Part shown: positions 53,202-62,320 of the stretch, piece after piece
How the letters are laid out: every line of letters starts with the position of its first letter
Position numbering within the stretch: position 1 is the first letter of the stretch
Source of the DNA: Pseudomonas fluorescens
Lineage (GTDB): Bacteria; Pseudomonadota; Gammaproteobacteria; Pseudomonadales; Pseudomonadaceae
Reading direction: 5' to 3'
DNA length: 64,000 bases
NCBI RefSeq assembly: GCF_902497855.1
Contig: NZ_CABVHU010000001.1
Span: forward strand, 876,595 to 940,594
Position numbers and translations under genes: made by a program
Notes under the pieces: generated by a model
The model's input: the letters and a program-made list of their open reading frames with translations, nothing else
Database searches by the model: none
What the model was told of the DNA's origin: nothing

Positions 53202-53285
53202 TGTAGGAGCTGGCTTGCCAGCGAAGACGGCCTCAAGCCTTGCAGCACCCCTGAAGACGCCTTCGCCGGCAAGCCGGCTCCTACA
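53202..53285. repeat. REPIN (first of two similar units)
   Basis: Arms TGTAGGAGCTGGCTTGCCAG and GGCAAGCCGGCTCCTACA are inverted. Spacer CCTCAAGCCTTGCAGC is shared with the next unit. Confidence 0.9.
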
Positions 53286-53329
53286 GGGGGGTGGCGTTGA
53301 TCACCATTCCTCTGTACGCGGGTGATACG

Positions 53330-53428
53330 TGTAGGAGCTGGCTTGTCGGATCGCCGCACCGCAGCGAAGACGGCCTCAAGCCTTGCGGCGCGCATGAAGA
53401 CGCCTTCGCCGGCAAGCCGGCTCCTACA
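53330..53428. repeat. REPIN with an interrupted left arm
   Basis: As the previous unit, with spacer CCTCAAGCCTTGCGGC, but the left arm reads GCTGGCTTG then TCGGATCGCCGCACCG then CAGCGAAG. About 16 bp therefore split the arm. Confidence 0.85.
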
Positions 53429-53433
53429 GGGGG

Positions 53434-54297
53434 TCAGAGTTTGTTCAGGGGGATTTTCAGGTAGGTGACGCCGTTGTCTTCCGGCGGCGGCAAATTCCCC
53501 GCCCGCACATTCACCTGGATCGCCGGCAGCAATAGCGTCGGCATGCCCAACCCGGCGTCGCGCCGGTTGCGCATGGCGACGAACGCGGCTTCATCGATGC
53601 CGTCGTGGATGTGGATATTGCTTTTGCGTTGTTCGCCTACCGTGGCCATGCACCGGGGTTCACGCCCCCCGGCAGGGTAATCGTGGCAAACGTAAAGACT
53701 AACGCCAGCGGGGAAGGCCAGCAGTTTGCGGATCGACGCGAACATCTGGCTGGCATCACCGCCAGGGAAGTCGCAACGGGCGGTGCCTACGTCCGGCATG
53801 AACAGCGTGTCCCCCACCAGAATCTGCTCGCCATCGACCAGATAGGCCATGTCCGCCGGGGTATGGCCGGGCACATGCAGGGCCGTGGCCTTGAGGTTGC
53901 CGATCATGAATGACTCGCCCGGTGCGAACAGGTGATCGAACTGCGAACCGTCGACGGCAAATTCCGCCTCCAGATTGAACAAGGACTTGAATACGTCCTG
54001 CACCTTACCGATGGACTCACCGATCGCAATCTTGCCGCCCAGTTGCCGGCGCAGATAGGGCGCGGCGGACAGGTGATCGGCGTGGGCGTGGGTTTCCAGC
54101 AACCATTGCACCTGCAATTGATGCTGGCGGACGAAGGCGATGAGCCTGTCGGCCTGAGTCGTCGCGGTGCGCCCGGCGGCGGGGTCGTAGTCGAGCACCG
54201 GATCGACGATCGCGCATTGACCGCCGTCGGCTTCGTAGATGACGTAGCTGTAGGTGGACGAAGCGGGGTCGAGGAAGGCTTCAATCAAGGCGGACAT
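53434..54297 (-). CDS. MBL-fold hydrolase, persulfide-dioxygenase-like (Blh type)
   Basis: The 287-residue metallo-beta-lactamase-fold protein has the metal motif LLETHAHADHLSAAP (H70, H72, D74, H75), VPGHTPADMAYLV, DTLFMPDVGTARCDFPGG and VCHDYPAGG. These fit the ETHE1/Blh branch that oxidises glutathione persulfide to sulfite, rather than glyoxalase II. A TauE/SafE-type permease gene lies divergently 164 bp away, an arrangement known from bigR-type sulfide-detoxification loci. No BigR regulator was seen here. Confidence 0.88.
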   Translation of the reverse strand: MSALIEAFLDPASSTYSYVIYEADGGQCAIVDPVLDYDPAAGRTATTQADRLIAFVRQHQLQVQWLLETHAHADHLSAAPYLRRQLGGKIAIGESIGKVQDVFKSLFNLEAEFAVDGSQFDHLFAPGESFMIGNLKATALHVPGHTPADMAYLVDGEQILVGDTLFMPDVGTARCDFPGGDASQMFASIRKLLAFPAGVSLYVCHDYPAGGREPRCMATVGEQRKSNIHIHDGIDEAAFVAMRNRRDAGLGMPTLLLPAIQVNVRAGNLPPPEDNGVTYLKIPLNKL

Positions 54298-54461
54298 GGT
54301 GGCTTATTTTTGGAGGGACAGACCATGAGGGTAGTTTCATTTCCCCTGGGTTGACCACCTCCGTATTAATTCTGTTAATGAAAAAACTGGTATGGGCTCT
54401 ATCCTGTCACCCAATCGATACCGGGCGTTCCCGGCTTTTTTTCGCGGATCATGAGTGCGTT

Positions 54462-55268
54462 ATGTTGCTGGCAGGTTTTTTTGGCGTGGTGATGGGCCTG
54501 GTGCTTGGATTGACCGGTGCCGGTGGCGGGATTCTTGCTGTGCCGGCCCTGGTGCTGGGGCTGGGGCTGACCATGACCCAGGCGGCACCGGTCGCGCTGT
54601 TTGCGGTGGGCAGTGCGGCGGCGGTCGGCGCCATCGACGGCTTGCGTCACGGGCTGGTGCGCTATCGCGCGGCGCTGTTGATCGCCTTGCTCGGGGCGAT
54701 TTTTTCGCCGGTGGGCATCTTCTTCGCCCATCAGTTGCCGGAAAAAATCCTGATGATCCTGTTCAGCCTGCTGATGGTCATGGTCGCCTGGCGCATGCTG
54801 CGCCGTGAGCGCCGGGAGCCAGGGCCGAGCGACCATGGCCACGCCAACTGGGGCCAGAAGAACTGCATGCTGGATCAACAGACCGGGCGCTTTTCCTGGA
54901 CCGCCAAATGCACCGCGACCCTGGCGGCGCTCGGTGCGGTGACCGGGGTCGTCTCCGGGCTGCTGGGGGTGGGCGGCGGATTCCTGATCGTCCCGGCCTT
55001 CAAGCAACTGACCGACGTGCAGATGCGCGGGATCGTCGCCACCTCCCTGATGGTGATCAGCCTGATCTCGGCGATCGGCGTCATCGGTGCGTTTCACGCC
55101 GGGGTTCGAATCGACGGTGTGGGCGTGGTGTTCATTGTCGCCAGCATCGTCGGCATGGTCATTGGCCGCAGGCTTTGCGCGCGCGTCCCGGCCCGGCTCC
55201 TGCAGATCGGCTTCGCCAGCATCTGCGTGATGGTCGCCGCCTACATGCTCTACAGAGCGGGCGCCTAG
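54462..55268 (+). CDS. TauE/SafE (TSUP) family permease
   Basis: The 268-residue protein has about eight membrane segments in two repeats, each starting with a glycine-rich loop: VMGLVLGLTGAGGGILAVPA and GVVSGLLGVGGGFLIVPAFK. TSUP members move sulfite, sulfoacetate or related organosulfur anions. The neighbouring persulfide-dioxygenase-like gene suggests sulfite export. The ATG at 54462 begins right at the first helix; longer starts would add a polar leader. Confidence 0.88.
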   Translation: MLLAGFFGVVMGLVLGLTGAGGGILAVPALVLGLGLTMTQAAPVALFAVGSAAAVGAIDGLRHGLVRYRAALLIALLGAIFSPVGIFFAHQLPEKILMILFSLLMVMVAWRMLRRERREPGPSDHGHANWGQKNCMLDQQTGRFSWTAKCTATLAALGAVTGVVSGLLGVGGGFLIVPAFKQLTDVQMRGIVATSLMVISLISAIGVIGAFHAGVRIDGVGVVFIVASIVGMVIGRRLCARVPARLLQIGFASICVMVAAYMLYRAGA

Positions 55269-55477
55269 CAGGTACCGGTTCCTGTGGATGCCAGTAGCAT
55301 CCACAGGTGTACACCCTAAGTGGCGAGCCTTGCCAGCGCGCGGTCTTACATCGAATTCGCCGCGCTCTACCCGCCAGTCCAAAGCAGCTCAAAACCGGCG
55401 CCAAGGCAGCGTATGACGCCGCCGGTCCACTTTCGATAATCGCCTCCGACATCAAGTCCCCCGTCGCGGAGCGCGCC

Positions 55478-56662
55478 ATGCACAACAATAAGAACTTCAA
55501 GCATCGTTACTTGCCTGCCTTTTTCGCCAGCCTGTCGACCCTCGGTTTGAGTTCCATGGCCGAGGCCGAGATCATGCTGTACGACAAGGACCAGACCACG
55601 TTTTCCACCGACGGCTACGTCAACGCCTTCTACGTCAACAGCGATGTCGACCGCGCCGGCGAGCAGTACGACCGTCGGCAGTCGCGGGTCAAGATGGGCT
55701 TTCTGCCCAACTACCTGGGCTTCAACATGGGCAAGCAGGTCGATGACCTCAAGCTCGGCGCCCGTGCCTCGTTCTGGGTCACGATCAACGACAGCGAAAC
55801 CAACGGCACCGACACCGCCATCGACGTGCGGCAGTTCTACGGCACGGTGGCCAACCCGCAATGGGGCGAAGTGCTGATCGGCAAGGACTTCGGCCTGTTC
55901 GCCCGTTCCAACATATTGCTCGATGAATTGCTCGCCGGTTATGGCCAGGTCAGCGATACCCTGGGGCTGGTGGATGGTGGCGGGGTGTCGTTCGGCAACA
56001 TCGGCACCGGTTATCCGTATCCGTTCCCCACTTCGCAGATCACCTACCGCACGCCGGTGATGGACGGCCTGCGGGTGGCGGTGGGGATCATGGACCCGGT
56101 GGACACCAACGACAGCAGCCCGACGGGCAAGGCGTACCAGGAAAACCCGCGCACCGAGAGCGAGATCACCTATCAGTTCGACCTCGCCGGGGCCAAGATT
56201 TATAGCTGGGTCAACGGCAGCTACCAGACGTCGGACAATACCGATTCGAGCGTTGAATCGATTACCTCCAAAGGCGTCGGCTATGGCGTGCAGGCGAAGA
56301 TGGGCGGGTTGTCGCTGACCGGTTCCGGGTTCCAGGCCAAGGGTATCAATCCGTTTTTCACCAACAACGCCGGCGAGCCGACGTTGCGCAATGTCGACAG
56401 CGACGGCTACCTGCTGCAAGGCTCCTACAAGCTGGGCAAGAACCGCCTGGCCTTGTCCTATGGCAAGACCGAGGACGACGGCAACGGCGTGGTCGGTAGC
56501 GGCGCGGATTACGAGACCCGCGGGGTTGCGCTGTTCCATGACGTCAACGACAACCTCAAGTTGGTGGCCGAGTACAACCAGTTTGAAATCAACGGGCATG
56601 ACAGCAGTGCGCAGAATGAAGACACCGATACCTTTGCGGTGGGGGCGGTGTTGACCTGGTAA
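55478..56662 (+). CDS. Outer-membrane porin (DcaP-like)
   Basis: The 394-residue protein has a signal peptide (MHNNKNFKHRYLPAFFASLS … SSMAEA) and a beta-barrel pattern ending in aromatic TFAVGAVLTW, typical of BamA-dependent barrel insertion. Segments such as TFSTDGYVNAFYVNSDVDRA, VRQFYGTVANPQWGEVLIGK and LLQGSYKLGKNRLALSYGKT are trimeric-porin-like. GGAG 6 bp upstream supports the ATG at 55478 over the open frame from 55307. Substrate unknown; it may serve alcohol or acid uptake given the nearby genes. Confidence 0.85.
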   Translation: MHNNKNFKHRYLPAFFASLSTLGLSSMAEAEIMLYDKDQTTFSTDGYVNAFYVNSDVDRAGEQYDRRQSRVKMGFLPNYLGFNMGKQVDDLKLGARASFWVTINDSETNGTDTAIDVRQFYGTVANPQWGEVLIGKDFGLFARSNILLDELLAGYGQVSDTLGLVDGGGVSFGNIGTGYPYPFPTSQITYRTPVMDGLRVAVGIMDPVDTNDSSPTGKAYQENPRTESEITYQFDLAGAKIYSWVNGSYQTSDNTDSSVESITSKGVGYGVQAKMGGLSLTGSGFQAKGINPFFTNNAGEPTLRNVDSDGYLLQGSYKLGKNRLALSYGKTEDDGNGVVGSGADYETRGVALFHDVNDNLKLVAEYNQFEINGHDSSAQNEDTDTFAVGAVLTW

Positions 56663-56686
56663 TTCCGGAACCGGCATCACGCAGGT

Positions 56687-56784
56687 CCCCTGTAGGAGCT
56701 GGCTTGCCAGCGAAGACGGTGTGTCAGTCAACAAAGATGTTGAATGTTAAGCCGCCTTCGCTGGCAAGCCAGCTCCTACAGGGG
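56687..56784. repeat. REPIN (GCTGGCTTGCCAGCG type)
   Basis: Arms CCCTGTAGGAGCTGGCTTGC and GCAAGCCAGCTCCTACAGGG are inverted with GGTGTGTCAGTC in the spacer. It lies between the porin and nosP. Confidence 0.9.
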
Positions 56785-56912
56785 ATCTGCAGTGTTTTGC
56801 AGATCCGGTCTCATCCCATCGAACCGCCAGACCGCTACCCAAGTAGCATAGGTCGCCCCCCGCAGCCTTCGTACACTCACCCCTCATACACACGCACCTG
56901 CGGGAGGCGACG

Positions 56913-58076
56913 ATGCAGCAGGTCCAGAGTGAAGGTGTGGTCAGTGCCATGTCCCAGGCCACCGATGCCGGGCAGGCGGCCCAAGAGCTGGCGCGGCAGT
57001 TGTTGCATCCCCATCTGGGCTTCGTGCTGTTCTTCTGCTCCGCCGAGTACGACTTGCAGGCGCTGGGCCATGCCTTGGAGCAAAGCTTCGGCGGCATTCG
57101 CCTGGTGGGCTGCACCAGCGCCGGGGAAATCACCCCCCTGGGCTACGGTCGCAACTGCGTGACCGCGGTGGGCTTCGATCATCGGCATTTTTCCATCGAC
57201 GCCGAACTGATCTGCGAGATGGAGCGTTTCAGCCTGATCGACGCCCAGCAGATGGTCGAGCGCCTGGTCAGTGGCTGTCGCAGCAACACCCTGGCGCCGA
57301 TCAAGGGCAACAGCTTTGCCCTGACCCTGCTCGATGGCCTGTCCAGCCGCGAAGAAATGGTCCTCGCCGCCTTGAGCGCGGCCTTGGGCGACATCCCGCA
57401 TTTCGGCGGTTCGGCCGGTGATGACAACTACCTGACCCACACCCACGTCTATTTCAATGGCGAGTTTCACAGCGGCGCGGCGGTGGTGGTGCTGGTCAAT
57501 ACCTGGCTGGATTTCGAGGTGTTCACTACTCACCACATCCTGCCCCGGGCGGAAAAACTGGTGGTCACCGGGGCCGACAGCGCCACGCGCCGGGTGTTCG
57601 AGCTCAATGCCGAACCCGCCGCCGAGGAGTACGCCCGGCACATCGGCGTGCCGGTGGCCGAACTCGATCACCGGGTCTTCGCCGCGCACCCGTTGGCGGT
57701 GCGGATCAACGACCAGTATTACGTGCGGGCGATCCAGCAGGTGCATCCGGACCTGAGCCTGAGTTTCTACTGCGCGGTGGAAAACGGCATCGTTCTCACG
57801 GTCATGACCCCGGGCCCGATGCTGCCCAATCTGCAACAGCTGTTCGAAGGCTTGCAGGAACGCCTTGGCGAGCTGTTGCTGACCATTGGCTGCGACTGTT
57901 TTCTCAGGCGCCTGGAGCTGGAAGACGGCGGGCACCTGGAACAGATCGGCGGCTTTCTGCGCGACCAGCGGGTGATGGGTTTCAACACCTACGGAGAACA
58001 GTTCAATGGCATGCATATCAACCAGACCTTCACCGGGGTTGCCATTGCCCGAGACCGGTCCCCTGGACGCCGCTGA
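56913..58076 (+). CDS. nosP: FIST-domain nitric-oxide sensor NosP
   Basis: The 387-residue protein consists of a FIST_N domain (about 25-220; LGFVLFFCSAEYDLQALGHA, LVGCTSAGEITPLGYG) and a FIST_C domain (about 225-370; YVRAIQQVHPDLSLSFYCAV, GFNTYGEQFNGMHINQT). In P. aeruginosa, NosP is a haem protein that senses NO and modulates the adjacent hybrid kinase NahK, controlling biofilm dispersal. The same adjacency is present here: the kinase frame overlaps the nosP end by 71 bp. Function by homology and context. Confidence 0.88.
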   Translation: MQQVQSEGVVSAMSQATDAGQAAQELARQLLHPHLGFVLFFCSAEYDLQALGHALEQSFGGIRLVGCTSAGEITPLGYGRNCVTAVGFDHRHFSIDAELICEMERFSLIDAQQMVERLVSGCRSNTLAPIKGNSFALTLLDGLSSREEMVLAALSAALGDIPHFGGSAGDDNYLTHTHVYFNGEFHSGAAVVVLVNTWLDFEVFTTHHILPRAEKLVVTGADSATRRVFELNAEPAAEEYARHIGVPVAELDHRVFAAHPLAVRINDQYYVRAIQQVHPDLSLSFYCAVENGIVLTVMTPGPMLPNLQQLFEGLQERLGELLLTIGCDCFLRRLELEDGGHLEQIGGFLRDQRVMGFNTYGEQFNGMHINQTFTGVAIARDRSPGRR

Positions 58077-60639
58077 GCTGCAGGCGCAAATCGCCAGCCT
58101 GCAGCATGACAACCACAAGTTGCAGCGGATCAACAGTGCGCTGATCGAGCGCATCGAGTCCGGCATCACCCGCGGCAACGACCCCTACGCGGCGTTCCAG
58201 CATTCGGTGGTGCTGGCCGAACAGGTACGCGAGCGCACCGATGCCCTGAACCAGGCCATGGCCGAACTCAAGTCGGGCAATCACTTGCTCAGCGAAGCGC
58301 GCCTGCGGGCTGAAACCGCGCACCGGCATTTGATCGATGCCATCGAGAGTATTTCCGACGCCTTTGTGCTGTTCGATGCCGAGCAGCGGATCGTCCTGTT
58401 CAACAGCCGCTTCAAGGCGTTCTGGGGCAACAGCCGGGTGCGGATCAACGCCGGCATGCGCCTGGCCGAGGTCAAGCGGCTGATGAGTGTCACCGGGCTG
58501 TTCACCGAAGAACCCCGGGGCCATGCCGATGAAAACCTGCTCTATCGCCTGCAGGACGGCCGTTGGCTGCAAGTCAGCGAGCGGCCGACCCAGGAAGGCG
58601 GGCGGGTGATCCTGTTCACCGACATTACCGACGTCAAACTCAGCGAGACCGTGCGCCGCGAACAAGCCGTGGCGCAAAAATCCCATCTGCTGCAACGGGC
58701 GGTCGACAACCTGTCCCAGGGCGTGGCCATGGTCAACGCCGAAGGCATCCTGGAACTGTGGAACCGGCGTTTTCTCGAGCTGAGCGGCCTGGCCCCGGTG
58801 GCGGCCCATCGACCGTTCGCCGAGGTGATCGCCGACAGCGAGCTGAACCTGCTGACCCCGGCCAGTCGCGATGGCAACGGACGGCCGGTACAGGAATGCG
58901 AGCAGCGCCTCGATGATGGCCGGGTCCTGGAGATCCGCACCCATCCGTTGCCCACCGGCGGTTTCGTCAACACCTTCACCGACATCACCGAGCGTTACCA
59001 GCATGCCGAAGCCCTCAGTGAAAGCGAGCGCTGGATCCGCCTGATCACCGACCACGTGCCGGCGTTGATCGCTTACCTCAATGCCGACCTGGTGTACGAG
59101 TTCACCAACAAGGTCTACGAAGAATGGTATTGCTGGCCCCGGGGCGTGATGCTCGGCCAGAGCCTGCGCGAAGTGCACAGCGAGCAGCATTACCAACGCC
59201 TGGAATCCTACGTGGCCCGGGCGCTGGCCGGTGAGAGCGTGACCTTCGAGTTTGCCGAAATCAACATCAATAATCAGGAGCGCTACATGCTGCGCTCCTA
59301 CGTGCCCAATCGCCTGGCCAGCGGCGAAGTGGTGGGGATCTTCGTGCTGATCCGCGACATCACCGAACGCCGGCGCACCGCCGAGGCCTTGCACCAGGCC
59401 TATCAGAATCTGGAGCTACGGGTGCGCGAACGCACGGCGGAATTGACCACCCTCAATGATCAGTTGCTGCGGGAAATCGACGAGCGTCGGCGGGTGGAAT
59501 CACGCCTGCGCGAGGCCAAGCTCGACGCCGAACAGGCCAACCTGTCGAAGACCAAGTTTCTGGCTGCCGTCAGCCACGACCTGCTGCAACCGTTGAATGC
59601 CGCGCGGCTGTTTACCAGTGCGCTGCTGGAACGCCGCGAACCGGTGGCCAACGCGGTGCTGGTGCGCAATGTCAGCAATTCCCTGGAAGACGTGGAAAAC
59701 CTGCTGGGTACCCTGGTGGATATTTCCAAGCTGGATGCCGGGGTGATCAAGGCCGACATTGCGCCGTTCGCCCTGAGCGAGCTGCTGGACAACCTCGCGG
59801 CCGAATACACCCAGGTCGCCCGCAGTGAAGGTCTGGAGTTGCATTTCATCGGGTGTTCGGCGCTGGTGCGCAGCGACATTCAACTGCTGGCGCGGATCCT
59901 GCGCAATCTGCTGAGCAATGCCATTCGCTACACCTACAGTGGTCGGGTGGTGCTCGGTTGCCGGCGTCATCACCAACGGCTGTCGATCCAGGTGTGGGAC
60001 AGCGGAATGGGCATTGCTGAAAACCGCCTGGAGGAGATTTTCCAGGAGTTCAAGCGCGGTGATGTGCAGCGGCCCGATCAGGATCGCGGCCTCGGCTTGG
60101 GGCTGGCGATTGTCGAGAAGATTGCCGGGATCCTCGGGCACCGGATTCACGTGCGTTCGTGGCCGGGCAAGGGCTCGATGTTCTCGGTCGAGGTGCCGTT
60201 GAGCGCCACGGCCCCCAAGGCGCTGCCGAGCCTGCTGATGAGCGAGCCGATGCTGGAGCGTTTGCGCGGGGCGCGGGTATGGGTGTTGGACAACGACGCG
60301 GCCATTTGCGCCGGCATGCGTACGTTGCTGGAAGGCTGGGGTTGCCTGGTGGTGACGGCGCTGTCGGAGCAGGATCTGGCGCGCCAGGTGGACAACTATC
60401 ACGCCGAAGCGGATTTGCTGATTGCCGACTATCACCTGGATGATGACAAGAACGGCGTCGATGCCGTGGCCCGGATCAACGCCCGGCGTGGTTCAGCGAT
60501 TCCGGCGATGATGATCACCGCCAACTACAGCAACGAACTCAAGCAGCAGATCCGCGAACTGGGGCATACCCTGATGCACAAGCCGGTGCGGCCGATGAAG
60601 CTCAAGACGGCGATGAGTCATTTGCTCGGTAGGCCTTGA
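58006..60639 (+). CDS. nahK: Hybrid histidine kinase NahK
   Basis: The 877-residue protein has a coiled-coil start (AAELQAQIASLQHDNHKLQR), three PAS-type domains (about 110-225, 230-330, 335-455), a coiled coil (ELRVRERTAELTTLNDQLLR), a phospho-acceptor His in LAAVSHDLLQPLNAARLFTS, an ATPase domain with NLLSNAIRYTY and DRGLGLGLAIVEKIAG, and a C-terminal receiver with Asp in DLLIADYHLDDD. In P. aeruginosa NahK feeds the HptB pathway. The ATG at 58006 gives a 71-bp overlap with nosP; in-frame TTG codons at 58039 and 58045 are alternative starts. Confidence 0.9.
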   Translation: MACISTRPSPGLPLPETGPLDAAELQAQIASLQHDNHKLQRINSALIERIESGITRGNDPYAAFQHSVVLAEQVRERTDALNQAMAELKSGNHLLSEARLRAETAHRHLIDAIESISDAFVLFDAEQRIVLFNSRFKAFWGNSRVRINAGMRLAEVKRLMSVTGLFTEEPRGHADENLLYRLQDGRWLQVSERPTQEGGRVILFTDITDVKLSETVRREQAVAQKSHLLQRAVDNLSQGVAMVNAEGILELWNRRFLELSGLAPVAAHRPFAEVIADSELNLLTPASRDGNGRPVQECEQRLDDGRVLEIRTHPLPTGGFVNTFTDITERYQHAEALSESERWIRLITDHVPALIAYLNADLVYEFTNKVYEEWYCWPRGVMLGQSLREVHSEQHYQRLESYVARALAGESVTFEFAEININNQERYMLRSYVPNRLASGEVVGIFVLIRDITERRRTAEALHQAYQNLELRVRERTAELTTLNDQLLREIDERRRVESRLREAKLDAEQANLSKTKFLAAVSHDLLQPLNAARLFTSALLERREPVANAVLVRNVSNSLEDVENLLGTLVDISKLDAGVIKADIAPFALSELLDNLAAEYTQVARSEGLELHFIGCSALVRSDIQLLARILRNLLSNAIRYTYSGRVVLGCRRHHQRLSIQVWDSGMGIAENRLEEIFQEFKRGDVQRPDQDRGLGLGLAIVEKIAGILGHRIHVRSWPGKGSMFSVEVPLSATAPKALPSLLMSEPMLERLRGARVWVLDNDAAICAGMRTLLEGWGCLVVTALSEQDLARQVDNYHAEADLLIADYHLDDDKNGVDAVARINARRGSAIPAMMITANYSNELKQQIRELGHTLMHKPVRPMKLKTAMSHLLGRP

Positions 60640-60652
60640 GTCTTCTGATGTT

Positions 60653-60790
60653 GATCGTTCCCACGCTCTGCGTGGGAATGCAGCCCGGGATGCTCCGCGT
60701 CCCAAAAGCGGACGCAGAGCGTCCGGTGAGGCATTCCCACGCAGAGCGTGGGAATGATCAGGGTGGGGTCGCAGAGCGTGGGAATGATCA
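60653..60790. repeat. REP element of the GTTCCCACGC family with an extra partial copy
   Basis: Arms GATCGTTCCCACGCTCTGCG and CGCAGAGCGTGGGAATGATC surround the usual nested hairpins; a second copy of the right arm (CGCAGAGCGTGGGAATGATC) follows directly, as a short tandem duplication. Confidence 0.9.
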
Positions 60791-60798
60791 GTTTGGGT

Positions 60799-61464
60799 CT
60801 AGCGCCGCAGATACGACCCGAAATCAATATCCCCGGCACTCAGGATCGCCTGCACCCGGTTATGCACATTGAGTTTGCGCAGGATCGCCGAGACATGGGC
60901 CTTGACCGTGGTTTCGGCGATTTCCAGGGTGTAGGCGATCTGTTTGTTCGACTCGCCCTTGGTCATGCGCTCCAGCACCAGCAACTGCTTGCGGGTCAGG
61001 GCCTGCAGCAGTTCCGGCGGGAAGCTCGGGGTATCGTTCATCCGGCGATGGGTGCCGCTTTTCTGCGTGCGGATGATGTCCGGTGGCAAGTACACATTGC
61101 CGTTGAGAATCTGCTGGATGGCCTCGGTCATCTGCGCCCGTGGCGAGGATTTGGTGATGAACCCCACCGCGCCATAGGTGATGGCCTGCAGCACGATCTG
61201 TTTGTCCTGCTCGGCGGAGACGATCACCACCGGAATGGTCGGCGCCTCGTTGCGCAGGTTGATCAGGCCGTTGAGTCCGTGCATGCCGGGCATGTTCAGG
61301 TCGAGCAGGATCAGGTCCAGGTCGTCATGCTCCAGGGTCAGGGCCAGGGCGCTGTCGAGGTCGGCGGTTTCCATCACCTCGCTGCCCGGAAAACCATCGC
61401 TGACGACGTTATGAATGGCTTCGCGAAACAGCGGGTGATCGTCGGCAATCAGAATTTTGTACAT
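60799..61464 (-). CDS. erbR: NarL-family response regulator ErbR/AgmR type
   Basis: The 221-residue protein has a receiver ([20 protein letters not shown], phospho-acceptor D55 in [10 protein letters not shown]) and a LuxR-type HTH ([40 protein letters not shown]). It matches the ErbR/AgmR/PedR1 regulator that controls PQQ-dependent alcohol oxidation genes in Pseudomonas; the downstream PQQ-linked genes and the upstream nosP–nahK pair reproduce the exa region of P. aeruginosa. Gene order supports the name. Confidence 0.88.
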   Translation of the reverse strand: MYKILIADDHPLFREAIHNVVSDGFPGSEVMETADLDSALALTLEHDDLDLILLDLNMPGMHGLNGLINLRNEAPTIPVVIVSAEQDKQIVLQAITYGAVGFITKSSPRAQMTEAIQQILNGNVYLPPDIIRTQKSGTHRRMNDTPSFPPELLQALTRKQLLVLERMTKGESNKQIAYTLEIAETTVKAHVSAILRKLNVHNRVQAILSAGDIDFGSYLRR

Positions 61465-61520
61465 GGCCTTTCACCTCATTATTTTGATTATGGTGTGGCA
61501 ACAACACGCAAGCGTAAAGA

Positions 61521-62078
61521 TCAGGGAAAGGGCTCGGGTTGGGCCGGGGTCACGGGCAGGTTCGCCGCTTGCCAGGCATCCAGGCCGTCGCGGTACCAAT
61601 ACAGTGTCTTATAGCCCATGGCGGCGGCACGCTTGACCGCGTTCCAGCTCAGCCAGCAATCGGAGCGGCAGTAGAAGACCAGCGGTCGCGCCAGGTCACC
61701 GGCGGTCAATGTGTTCAGGTTACGCGCAAAATAGGCTTGCCAGGCGGGTGGCAGATCACCGTCACCGGTGTTGGCCAGCCAATGGCTGCCGGGCAGGTTC
61801 TCATGGGGCTGATCTTCGATGAAACGGCCTTGCAGCCATTGGCGGCGGTAGACGTCGATCAGCAGCGGGCGCGGCGTTTGGCTGAGCAGGGTTTGCAGGG
61901 CGGGCGTGTCGATGATGGACCCATCCTGCAGTCGATTCGGGGTCGGGCTGCGGTAGAGACCGATGCGATAGCTGTCGGCGGAGAACAGCGGCGTGTCGGC
62001 CTGGGCGACGCCCAGCAACAGGCTCAGCGACAGCGCAGCGAGAGAAGGGCGTAGCAGACAGGGTCGGGCACGCGGCAT
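61521..62078 (-). CDS. PQQ-dependent catabolism-associated CxxxCW protein
   Basis: The 185-residue protein has a signal peptide (LRPSLAALSLSLLLGVAQA) and a rhodanese-like fold with the motif FYCRSDCWLSWNAVKRA and the end YWYRDGLDAWQAANLPV. This is the family linked to PQQ-dependent alcohol dehydrogenase clusters and named for its Cys-Cys-Trp motif. It is periplasmic. It lies on the same strand as erbR (56-bp gap) and the ABC genes. Its biochemical role is not known. Confidence 0.88.
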   Translation of the reverse strand: MPRARPCLLRPSLAALSLSLLLGVAQADTPLFSADSYRIGLYRSPTPNRLQDGSIIDTPALQTLLSQTPRPLLIDVYRRQWLQGRFIEDQPHENLPGSHWLANTGDGDLPPAWQAYFARNLNTLTAGDLARPLVFYCRSDCWLSWNAVKRAAAMGYKTLYWYRDGLDAWQAANLPVTPAQPEPFP

Positions 62079-62192
62079 GGGGTTCGATCCTTATAGTTAT
62101 GAACCTATTACATGCCAGTGGCGGTGCGAATGGAATGCGACGATAGACAGGTCAAGCAGTACTAAAGTAGTAATTTTCAGGCTGAAGCGGAT

Positions 62193-62298
62193 GATCGTTC
62201 CCACGCTTCGCGTGGGAACGCAGTCCGGGACGCTCCGCGTCCCAGAGTGGACGCGGAGCGTCCGGTGAGGCATTCCCACGCGGAGCGTGGGAACGATC
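62193..62298. repeat. REP element of the GTTCCCACGC family
   Basis: Arms GATCGTTCCCACGCTTCGCG and CGCGGAGCGTGGGAACGATC with nested GACGCTCCGCGTC and GACGCGGAGCGTC hairpins. It separates the CxxxCW gene from the ABC permease gene. Confidence 0.9.
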
Positions 62299-62320
62299 GA
62301 GCACCGGGGGATTTGTGGTG

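Noticed and set aside
55307..55477. Longer N-terminus for the porin
   Set aside because: The longer version buries the signal peptide; GGAG precedes the ATG at 55478.
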